Part shown: in pieces, positions 1 through 5,269 of the stretch
Position numbering within the stretch: the first letter of the stretch is position 1
Layout of the letters: each line of letters starts with the position of its first letter
DNA from: Candidatus Zixiibacteriota bacterium
GTDB lineage: Bacteria; Zixibacteria; MSB-5A5; GN15; JACZUZ01
NCBI GenBank assembly: GCA_022572905.1
Contig: JACZUZ010000181.1
Span: 1 to 5,269, forward strand
DNA length: 5,269 nt
Reading direction: 5' to 3'
The notes under the pieces: model-generated
What the model was told of the DNA's origin: nothing
Seen by the model: the letters and a program-made list of their open reading frames with translations, nothing else
Databases searched by the model: none
Translations under genes and position numbers: made by a program

Positions 1-210
1 TTCGGCGCCTTGCTGGCCAAGCGGCTCGGACGGCCGTTTTTTGTTCGCACACCGGGATTTATTCTCAGACTCGCTCTGGGAGAAATGGCCGTTCTGGCCT
101 TGCAGGGTCAGCGTTCAATCCCCAAGAGATTGCTCGACGCTGGATTTACGTTTGATTATCCAGACGCCGAAACCGCTATTGACTATTGCCTTCGCGAAGG
201 GGGGGCCTGA
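1..210 (+). CDS. C-terminal fragment of a TIGR01777/YfcH-family NAD(P)-binding epimerase (5' truncated)
   Basis: This is the last 69 codons of a gene that begins before the window; the frame is open from base 1 to TGA at 208-210. The visible part fits the C-terminal DUF1731 segment of the TIGR01777 family (E. coli YfcH and relatives, about 300 residues). It has the run LGRP..VRTPGF, then LRLALGEMA, then GQRSIPKRLLDAGF and the closing F.YPD motif. Family members have an N-terminal Rossmann fold of the extended short-chain dehydrogenase/epimerase type, which is not visible here. Their substrate is generally unknown, so no reaction is assigned. The gene is probably cytoplasmic and ends in an intrinsic terminator, so it is unlikely to be co-transcribed with the genes downstream. 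The family call is fairly secure; the function is not. Confidence 0.85.
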   Translation, partial: FGALLAKRLGRPFFVRTPGFILRLALGEMAVLALQGQRSIPKRLLDAGFTFDYPDAETAIDYCLREGGA

Positions 211-222
211 GGCCCCTTTTTT
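197..222 (+). terminator. Intrinsic terminator overlapping the epimerase stop codon
   Basis: GGGGCC (202-207) pairs perfectly with GGCCCC (211-216) around a 3-base TGA loop. The RNA then runs into six Ts (217-222). The stem can lengthen through G-T and A-T pairs between 197-201 and 217-221. The loop is exactly the stop codon of the upstream gene. This is a textbook rho-independent terminator on the + strand and separates the epimerase from the downstream genes. Confidence 0.85.
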
Positions 223-331
223 CACCTGATAATATAGGTTCTCCTTGTAAAGCTGACATCGCAATAGACATTGCCTAAACGAGGGGAACTTCTAGATTCA
301 TGGCCGGGCAGATGCTGTTCATGCCAGGATT

Positions 332-372
332 GTCGGGTTTCTCACTCGCTAAAGCTCATTCGGAACGCCGAC
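332..372. repeat. Imperfect inverted repeat (10-bp stem, one bulge)
   Basis: GTCGGGTTTC at 332-341 pairs with GGAACGCCGAC at 362-372, leaving G367 as a single bulge and one T-G wobble, with a 20-base loop. Read on the - strand, the loop contains two similar heptamers, GAATGAG and GAGTGAG. No T-tract follows on either strand, so it does not look like a terminator. It may be a copy of a dispersed extragenic repeat, which the window alone cannot prove. Confidence 0.5.
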
Positions 373-411
373 CTACTTGCCACCTGTAACTTACGCCACC
401 CCCACAACGCC

Positions 412-434
412 AAAAAAAAGCGCCTCTCAGGCGC
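412..434 (-). terminator. Minus-strand intrinsic terminator, copy 1
   Basis: Read on the - strand, GCGCCT (434-429) pairs with AGGCGC (425-420) around a 3-base loop and is followed at once by eight Ts (419-412). That is a strong rho-independent terminator shape. On the + strand the hairpin is followed by CCCGCT, not Ts, so it would work in one direction only. No gene on the - strand that could end here is visible in the window. Confidence 0.7.
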
Positions 435-460
435 CCCGCTCGTCAACCATCCCAACGCCG

Positions 461-481
461 AAAAAAGCGCCTACCAGGCGC
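461..481 (-). terminator. Minus-strand intrinsic terminator, copy 2
   Basis: Same design as the copy 47 bases to the left. On the - strand GCGCCT (481-476) pairs with AGGCGC (472-467) and is followed by six Ts (466-461). A transcript coming from the right would meet this copy first and the other second, a back-to-back stop. The matching - strand transcript is not evident. Confidence 0.7.
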
Positions 482-507
482 CCACCCGGGGGGCGGAGCC
501 ACTCCGC
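479..507. repeat. Overlapping GC-rich hairpins before the dehydrogenase gene
   Basis: GCGGAG (493-498) and CTCCGC (502-507) form a perfect 6-bp stem with a 3-base loop. CGCCC (479-483) can also pair with GGGCG (491-495). The two stems share bases 493-495, and the left stem shares 479-481 with the neighbouring terminator hairpin, so only some of the structures can form at once. No T-tract follows on the + strand. It may be a REP-like palindrome; a regulatory role is possible but not shown. Confidence 0.45.
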
Positions 508-536
508 TTGTCTGATTCGGTTCGAAGTGGTATTCT
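508..536 (+). promoter_or_regulatory. Weak sigma-70-like promoter candidate for the dehydrogenase gene
   Basis: TTGTCT (508-513) and TATTCT (531-536) each match four of six bases of the sigma-70 consensus and are separated by 17 bases, the optimal spacing. Transcription would start near 543, at or a few bases before the start codon, giving a leaderless or nearly leaderless mRNA. That agrees with the missing ribosome binding site. The hexamers are weak and could be chance. Confidence 0.25.
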
Positions 537-547
537 AAAAAGTGATT

Positions 548-1657
548 ATGAATTCAAGCCCCTCTCAAAACACTGCCAACAAGAATCGCTCATACAAAAT
601 AGCCGTTTTTGGCGGTGATGGTATTGGTCCGGAGGTTGTGCGCGAGGGGCTGAAGGTCCTCTCCGCTGTCGCTCCGTTGGAAGGATTCACCTACGAGACC
701 ACCGAATACCCTTTCGGGTCAGAACGCTATCTGGAAACCGGCGAGCTGATACCTGAATCAGTTTTTGACGAACTGCGCGGATTCGACGCTGTTTATCTGG
801 GCGCTATCGGCGATCCCAGAGTGGAGGTAGGCCTGGTTGAACGCGCTATTATAGCCGGGATTCGTTTCAAGCTTGATCTCTATATTAATTTGCGGCCGAT
901 CAAGCTCTATGCCGAAAATCTCTGTCCGCTCAAAGATAAAAAATGCTCTGACATAGAGATGGTTTTTGTGCGCGAAAATACCGAAGGCATTTACACCGCT
1001 ATCGGGGGCATAATGAAAAAAGACACCCCCGATGAAATCGCCATCGCCGAATCAATCTGGACACGCAAAGGTTGCCAGCGTGCGATTGAATACGCTTTCG
1101 AACTTGCGCGAAAAAGAAACAAAGACAAAAAAGTCACTCTGGTTGACAAAGCCAACGCCATACGCGCTATGGATATCTGGACGCGAACTTTCGAGGAGGT
1201 TGGCGCGCGCTACCCGGATATCAAACGCGAGCACGCCTATATTGACGCGGCTTGTATGTGGATGATTAAAAATCCGGAGTGGTTTGATGTGGCAGTCACC
1301 GATAATATGTTCGGCGATATCATAACAGATCTGGGCGCGATGATTCAAGGCGGCATGGGTATCGCCGCGTCGGGGAATATTCATCCGGGGCGTGTCTCGA
1401 TGTTCGAGCCGATTCATGGCTCGGCGCCGAAATACAAAGATCAAAATGTCGCCAGCCCGGTCGCCGCTATTATGGCTGTATCTATGATGCTTGACCATCT
1501 CGGCGAGGAATCCGCCGCAAAGCGTATCGAGACCGCAATGGGCGACATACTCCGTTCGGGCAAGATACCATCGCTTGACGCTCGCTCCGGCGTGAAAACA
1601 GATCAAGCCGGCGATATGATCGCCGATCATGTGACAGAAATTACTGCCCCCGCTTGA
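548..1657 (+). CDS. Isocitrate/isopropylmalate dehydrogenase family protein, probably 3-isopropylmalate dehydrogenase-like
   Basis: A complete 369-residue cytoplasmic beta-decarboxylating dehydrogenase, normal length for the family. The fold starts at [15 protein letters not shown] (16-30). Expected catalytic residues are present: R106 and R116 ten residues apart (IRF...NLRP), R142 in RENTEGIY with Y149, K201 in LVDKANAI, D233 in YIDAACM, and the metal-binding D257 and D261 in GDIITD. The coenzyme loop is [10 protein letters not shown] (287-296). There is no Ser six residues before R106, which argues against isocitrate dehydrogenase. The ER..I..GIRF pattern resembles the actinobacterial-type LeuB, so oxidation of 3-isopropylmalate to 2-oxoisocaproate in leucine synthesis is the best guess, though tartrate or malate enzymes are close relatives. 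No leuC or leuD lies nearby. K295-Y296 replace the Asp-Ile usual in NAD enzymes. A GTG at 542 is an alternative start two codons upstream; neither start has a Shine-Dalgarno sequence. Confidence 0.9.
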   Translation: MNSSPSQNTANKNRSYKIAVFGGDGIGPEVVREGLKVLSAVAPLEGFTYETTEYPFGSERYLETGELIPESVFDELRGFDAVYLGAIGDPRVEVGLVERAIIAGIRFKLDLYINLRPIKLYAENLCPLKDKKCSDIEMVFVRENTEGIYTAIGGIMKKDTPDEIAIAESIWTRKGCQRAIEYAFELARKRNKDKKVTLVDKANAIRAMDIWTRTFEEVGARYPDIKREHAYIDAACMWMIKNPEWFDVAVTDNMFGDIITDLGAMIQGGMGIAASGNIHPGRVSMFEPIHGSAPKYKDQNVASPVAAIMAVSMMLDHLGEESAAKRIETAMGDILRSGKIPSLDARSGVKTDQAGDMIADHVTEITAPA

Positions 1658-1698
1658 ACAATAGGTCTTAAAACATTCTATTCTCTATCTCTCGAACA

Positions 1699-2367
1699 AT
1701 GGAACTCGCGCAAATCTTCGCAGGATCATTTCTGGTAGGTTTGAGCGGCGCTATGATGCCGGGACCATTGCTTACAGTGGCGGTGGCGCGAACTCCAACC
1801 AATGGCCCGCAAACCGGAGCGATAGTTACAATTGGCCATGGTATCGTTGAGATTTTCACTGTCGTAGCGCTTTCTCTTGGTCTGGCGCTTATAATCAAAG
1901 GCTCGCCGATGGTGATTCGGGTTGTGGCGACGCTGGGCGGAGTCGCGCTTATTTTAATGGCCGCAACTATGATTCCAGGAATTATTAAAGGTCAGAAAAT
2001 TGGCGCTGTTGCCGCGAACGAGCATGATGCGCAAACAAAACCAAAGGCGCCGCTTATCGGCCTTGGCGCTCTGGCAACAATTTCCAACCCGTACTGGTTT
2101 GTGTGGTGGGCTACTGTCGGTTCGGCGCTTATTGTGGACTCGCTTCGATCAGGCCTAATCGGACCGCCTGTTTTCTTCGTGGGACATATTTTGTCCGATT
2201 TGGTCTGGTACTGGCTAATCACTATCTTCGTCTGGCAGGGTCGAAAGATTCTCGCAGGAAATATTTATCGCGGATTCCTCGCTGTTTGCGCGCTGTTTCT
2301 TATCTGGCTCGGTGGAATGTTTCTTTACCGGGGAATAACAGACACTATCCCAACTACGTTAACATGA
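1699..2367 (+). CDS. LysE/RhtB-family amino-acid exporter
   Basis: A 222-residue inner-membrane protein, usual length for the LysE superfamily, which exports amino acids or related small molecules using the proton-motive force. Hydrophobic segments lie roughly at 5-30, 41-66, 71-96, 119-147, 154-178 and 190-211, fitting the six-segment family pattern. The N-terminal signature GAMMPGPLL (17-25) carries the conserved PGP. A GHGIVE motif (46-51) and NPYWFVWW (130-137) match the family's later conserved blocks. The loop at about 98-118 is polar and charged and should be cytoplasmic. The substrate cannot be told from sequence. The ATG at 1699 puts the first membrane segment at the right distance; the bases before it contain no Shine-Dalgarno sequence. 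The gene follows the dehydrogenase by 41 bases and precedes the peptidase by 10, so co-transcription is likely, at least with the latter. Confidence 0.9.
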   Translation: MELAQIFAGSFLVGLSGAMMPGPLLTVAVARTPTNGPQTGAIVTIGHGIVEIFTVVALSLGLALIIKGSPMVIRVVATLGGVALILMAATMIPGIIKGQKIGAVAANEHDAQTKPKAPLIGLGALATISNPYWFVWWATVGSALIVDSLRSGLIGPPVFFVGHILSDLVWYWLITIFVWQGRKILAGNIYRGFLAVCALFLIWLGGMFLYRGITDTIPTTLT

Positions 2368-2377
2368 CTTCTTTGAC

Positions 2378-5269
2378 ATGATGAAACCCCAAAACATATA
2401 CATTCCGCAAGTCATCTTGATCTTTGTTTTTCTTACTGGCGCCCTGCCCGCGCATGACACTCCCCCGCTTTATCCTGGCTACTGGCAACAGAAAGTAGAC
2501 TACGAGATTAATGTCACGCTCGACAACGACGGGCGAACAATCAGCGGTAGTGAGACGATCCACTACAAGAACAACTCCCCCGACACTCTGCGCGTATTAT
2601 ATCTTAAGGCGTTCGCTAATAGCGCGCGGAAGGGCTCGCTAATGGATCATAGTAAGCGCGACCTCGGGGACTATGCCTTGATGCGCTCCGATTCGAGCAA
2701 GTGGGGATATTCAATTATATCGAACGTTCGCGACGAAAGCGGCGCTCAGCTTGATGCGACTCTTGATGACACGAATTATGAAATAGTTTTGAATAAACCT
2801 ATCGCCCCTAATGACTCGGCGACTCTCCGACTGCAATTTGAAACTCGCCTACCGGAGGGCGTTGGCGACAGACATGAATTTACACATGGGCAAACCAAAG
2901 CGGCTTATTGGTATCCGCAAGTGTGTGTGTATGATCGCAAGATGGGTTGGGTAAATGCGCCATATCTGGGTCGCGGTGAATGTTACGGTGATTTCGGAAA
3001 TTATGACGTAAAGATAACCGCGTCCGAGGATAGAATTGTTGTCGCAACCGGAATTCTCGCTAATCGCAATGAAGTATTGCCGGACTCGTTGCGGGAACTA
3101 CTCGATATCAAGAACTTCTTCGGGTCGGAATCCACCTGGCCCGAATTGAACTTTGACACCGCGCGAACCAAAACATGGCGCTTCTACGCCGCTAAGGTAA
3201 ATGACTTCGCCTGGGTGGCCGGCAAAGACTTCTGCATTGACGAAGGAACCAACAGCGGAATCAAACTCGAAATTTATGCCAAACGCTCTAAAGCGAAGAG
3301 TTGGAAAAAGGCTCTGCAATACGCAGGCGAGTCCGTCGAAACATTCAGCGAGCTCTATGGAGCATACGCCTGGCCGGTGGTGAAAGTCACCGACAGCTAC
3401 GACGGTATGGAATACCCGATGATAACATTCTGTAGCGGCGGCGCTCCAAGCGCGCATTTCCCGTTATTAATATACCACGAAATCGGGCATTTCTGGTTTA
3501 TGGGTCTGGTTGGAACAAATCAGGTCGACCGCGCCTGTCTGGATGAGGGCTTTACGACCATGGCGGAAATTGTAGCCATGGAAAAATATCTCGGACGCGA
3601 AGGTAACAACCAGCATTTCACCAACTGGTATCAGAAGAAATTTTATCCGAAAGACGAAGACCGCGACGCGCGCGGATATCGAATATATTTGGAATGGGTT
3701 CGCTCCGGCTATGATCACCCCATGATTATATCGTCGGATAACGCCAACGAATACTGGGCCTATCGCAATAGCTCTTATTACAAACCGGTAGTGATGCATT
3801 TCTCGTTGCGTTCCATTTTTGGCGATTCACTTTATTTTGCGGCGATGCGCAGATATGGCGAGACCTGGTTTTTCAAGCACCCCTATGAAGACGATTTCAT
3901 TCGCACGTTTTCAGCCAATGTCGGCGAAAATCTCGACGAATATTTTGCGCAGTGGTTCACATCGCGCAGACAAATTGACTACGCCTACAAAAGACACCGC
4001 CGAATTGAGGATGATCGCTATGAAGTAACACTCTCAAAGCCGGGAGATTTTGTCTCGCCAGTTGATGTTGCGGTGATAAGTAAAGCTGGCGACACGATGT
4101 TCTACACTGTCAATCCCGAGGGGCACGGATTTGTTAAGCCAGGTTATATCAGGACATCAACCTGGCGGCAATATCGTCAACCGTCGCGCAGTTACAAATT
4201 TGAAATCACAGCGTCAACGAAAATTAGAAAGATCGTTGTTGATCCATACAATCTCCTGCCCGATGTAAATCGCATGAACAACGAGAGCGGGACGGGGCCT
4301 ATTGACTCGCAAGTTGACGCTATTTTTTACGACGTTACCTCCATGCACGCCTATTCCCTGCGCTGGCGCCCGGATTTGTGGTATGACAGACCGAACGGGC
4401 TGATAGCAGGCTGGCACACGCACGGGAGTTATGTTAACACTGACCACAAGTTCAATCTGGATTTTGGAATCGGAACAGAGTCAGCGCTACTGCAAGTGGA
4501 TTTCAAAATTTCGCACCCGTTCCGAGCGCTGGGCAGACTGGCAAATGTCGAAGGAAGATTTCTGCGCTCGGACAAACGGACTTATGCGAATTTTGGTTTT
4601 ACAAAAGAGATCAAAAAACGCTGGACCGGGAGCAATCGATTGCGACTGGAAGTGAAGGCGAATTACTTGAATGTTGATGGAGCAACGTTAGTTGCTGAGG
4701 GATTTATCTCTGAAGGAATTTGGAGTGGCGCCCCCAACTCATGGCTCTCATTCAATACGTCTTTTCATAGGACGAATCACCTATTCCGTATGTCCGCTTT
4801 CGGTCGGGTGAATGTAGGTTTTCGATTTACCCGGAAGTCGCACTCCAATTTCTTACAAGGAGAAACGGGTACAGAGATATTGACAAGGCTGACATCCAAT
4901 CACCAGTTTCGAATCGCGGGAAGACTTTTCTTCTCAGAGCTACGTGACGCTAGTTTTCGAAATGAGGAGTTCATGTTCCACTTGACTCGCTCACAACCCT
5001 ATCGAGTCTTCACAGACAGTCGAATCTTCAGATCGCCTGGAAGTTTTCCCACCAAGTGGAGCGATGATTTCTATTTGGATGGAGTAGGAGTACGCGGTTA
5101 CCAGAATAGATCACTCTACGGATGGCAGGGCAGATCTTTTGCCGTATCTCTAAGAGACAGTCAACTGACTCAGAAATTGGGCTTCGGCGGAATCCCCTGG
5201 GTCGGAAGTTTTATTTCCGGCACGATAGTCGAAATCTTTTACAACAGCGGCTGGATACATTTGGATGGA
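2378..5269 (+). CDS. Secreted M1 zinc metallopeptidase fused to an Omp85-like outer-membrane beta-barrel (3' truncated)
   Basis: An open frame of 964 codons that leaves the window without a stop. Residues 1-25 look like a signal peptide with one early Lys and a hydrophobic core (VILIFVFL), cleaved near ALPA. Residues 35-280 form the M1 N-terminal beta-domain, with WYPQ (178-181), PYLGRGE (195-201) and VNDFAWVA (274-281). The catalytic domain has GMEYP (343-347, in place of GAMEN), zinc motif HEIGH (367-371), third ligand E390 in LDEG and likely catalytic Y467 before KP. It ends near VDPYNLLPD (621-629) and an NRMNN sequence. From about 642 the protein turns into alternating beta-strand sequence: YDRPNGLIAG (669-678) resembles the YNRVEGL entry motif of surface-antigen barrels, and VRGY (905-908) matches the Omp85 L6-loop signature. 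About 100 residues are probably missing. No POTRA domain is seen. ATG 2381 is an equal start choice. The M1 call is firm; the barrel assignment is strong but motif-based. Confidence 0.88.
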   Translation, partial: MMKPQNIYIPQVILIFVFLTGALPAHDTPPLYPGYWQQKVDYEINVTLDNDGRTISGSETIHYKNNSPDTLRVLYLKAFANSARKGSLMDHSKRDLGDYALMRSDSSKWGYSIISNVRDESGAQLDATLDDTNYEIVLNKPIAPNDSATLRLQFETRLPEGVGDRHEFTHGQTKAAYWYPQVCVYDRKMGWVNAPYLGRGECYGDFGNYDVKITASEDRIVVATGILANRNEVLPDSLRELLDIKNFFGSESTWPELNFDTARTKTWRFYAAKVNDFAWVAGKDFCIDEGTNSGIKLEIYAKRSKAKSWKKALQYAGESVETFSELYGAYAWPVVKVTDSYDGMEYPMITFCSGGAPSAHFPLLIYHEIGHFWFMGLVGTNQVDRACLDEGFTTMAEIVAMEKYLGREGNNQHFTNWYQKKFYPKDEDRDARGYRIYLEWVRSGYDHPMIISSDNANEYWAYRNSSYYKPVVMHFSLRSIFGDSLYFAAMRRYGETWFFKHPYEDDFIRTFSANVGENLDEYFAQWFTSRRQIDYAYKRHRRIEDDRYEVTLSKPGDFVSPVDVAVISKAGDTMFYTVNPEGHGFVKPGYIRTSTWRQYRQPSRSYKFEITASTKIRKIVVDPYNLLPDVNRMNNESGTGPIDSQVDAIFYDVTSMHAYSLRWRPDLWYDRPNGLIAGWHTHGSYVNTDHKFNLDFGIGTESALLQVDFKISHPFRALGRLANVEGRFLRSDKRTYANFGFTKEIKKRWTGSNRLRLEVKANYLNVDGATLVAEGFISEGIWSGAPNSWLSFNTSFHRTNHLFRMSAFGRVNVGFRFTRKSHSNFLQGETGTEILTRLTSNHQFRIAGRLFFSELRDASFRNEEFMFHLTRSQPYRVFTDSRIFRSPGSFPTKWSDDFYLDGVGVRGYQNRSLYGWQGRSFAVSLRDSQLTQKLGFGGIPWVGSFISGTIVEIFYNSGWIHLDG
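4301..5269 (+). other. Omp85/surface-antigen-like beta-barrel segment of the M1 peptidase protein
   Basis: This marks residues about 642-964 of the long peptidase frame. The stretch is rich in aromatic and alternating polar/apolar residues, for example GLIAGWHTHGSYV, FNLDFGIG, NVGFRFTRK and GTIVEIFYNSGW. It has few predicted helices and no zinc motif. The VRGY codons lie at 5090-5101. About 264 residues precede VRGY, room for roughly eleven strands of about 24 residues each, which is where the motif falls in a 16-stranded Omp85 barrel. The closing FYNSGW resembles the F.DAG.. strand that follows in Omp85 proteins. The remaining strands should lie beyond the window. Confidence 0.65.

Larger units (their letters stand above)
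405..481. repeat. Tandem pair of near-identical hairpin modules
   Basis: The module CAACGCC, A-tract, GCGCCT, three variable bases, AGGCGCCC occurs at 405-436 and again at 453-483, about 48 bases apart. The stem arms are identical in both copies. The three loop bases differ (CTC and ACC), and the A-tract has eight bases in the first copy and six in the second after a G. Identical arms with variable loops suggest a duplicated element or one held by selection for its structure. Confidence 0.75.
223..541. other. Gene-free intergenic region rich in inverted repeats
   Basis: About 320 bases without a believable gene. Open frames crossing it use rare starts, resemble no family I recognise, and run through the hairpins. 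It holds, in order, an imperfect stem-loop (332-372), two copies of a hairpin-plus-A-tract module (405-434 and 453-481), overlapping GC-rich hairpins (479-507) and a weak promoter-like pair (508-536). Positions 223-331 show nothing I can interpret apart from AT-rich sequence near 228-237. The density of palindromes suggests dispersed extragenic repeats rather than decayed coding sequence. Confidence 0.7.

Noticed and set aside
405..483. Two repeats 48 bases apart considered as a CRISPR start
   Set aside because: Only two units, the repeat itself is a perfect terminator hairpin with a variable loop, and no cas gene is present.
519..526. GGTTCGAA, resembling a tRNA T-loop
   Set aside because: No matching acceptor, anticodon or D arms can be folded around it.
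271..618. 115-codon open frame on the + strand starting with TTG
   Set aside because: It runs through the hairpin modules and into the dehydrogenase gene in another frame, with no recognisable motif.
1052..1630. 192-codon open frame on the - strand inside the dehydrogenase gene
   Set aside because: It is antisense to an intact, well-conserved gene and its translation shows no family features; a coding shadow.
548..1657. Isocitrate dehydrogenase (icd) as the name for the dehydrogenase
   Set aside because: The Ser and Asn that bind isocitrate before the first Arg are absent and the protein is shorter than E. coli Icd; the isopropylmalate side of the family fits better.
3098..3457. 119-codon open frame on the - strand inside the peptidase gene
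   Set aside because: Antisense shadow of the M1 domain, with no independent support.
4301..5269. TonB-dependent receptor or autotransporter barrel as the identity of the C-terminal region
   Set aside because: No plug domain or TonB box is seen, and the VRGY and YDRPNGL motifs point to the Omp85/surface-antigen class; the region is truncated, so this remains a preference.

Overview
The window reads as a piece of chromosome from a Gram-negative (diderm) bacterium. All recognisable genes lie on the + strand. The G+C content looks close to half, and none of the three visible start codons has a Shine-Dalgarno sequence. An outer-membrane barrel protein and non-Shine-Dalgarno starts suit the FCB side of the bacterial tree (Bacteroidota, Zixibacteria and similar candidate lineages). 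That placement is an inference from gene style, not a demonstrated taxonomy.

Layout. (1) Positions 1-210 hold the 3' end of a TIGR01777/YfcH-type NAD(P)-binding epimerase, closed by a compact intrinsic terminator whose loop is the stop codon. (2) Positions 223-541 are a gene-free, structure-rich spacer. It contains an imperfect 10-bp stem-loop, two near-identical hairpin modules that form intrinsic terminators only on the - strand, a GC-rich pair of overlapping hairpins, and a weak promoter-like pair just before the next gene. (3) Positions 548-1657 encode a complete beta-decarboxylating dehydrogenase of the isocitrate/isopropylmalate family, closest in motifs to 3-isopropylmalate dehydrogenase. 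(4) Positions 1699-2367 encode a LysE/RhtB-type amino-acid exporter. (5) Positions 2378-5269 hold a long open frame that runs off the window. It encodes a secreted M1 zinc metallopeptidase (GMEYP, HEIGH and a glutamate 19 residues after the second His) followed directly by what looks like an Omp85/surface-antigen beta-barrel carrying a VRGY signature.

The last protein is the main discovery candidate. It is a peptidase joined to its own Omp85-like barrel without visible POTRA domains, so it could be anchored in, or passed through, the outer membrane by its own C-terminus. Arginine codon use changes between the peptidase and barrel halves.

How the genes may work together. The exporter and peptidase genes are 10 bases apart and the dehydrogenase gene is 41 bases further upstream, so the three could be one transcript. 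A peptidase that releases amino acids, an amino-acid exporter and a branched-chain-type dehydrogenase share a loose amino-acid theme, but nothing in the sequence proves a common pathway.
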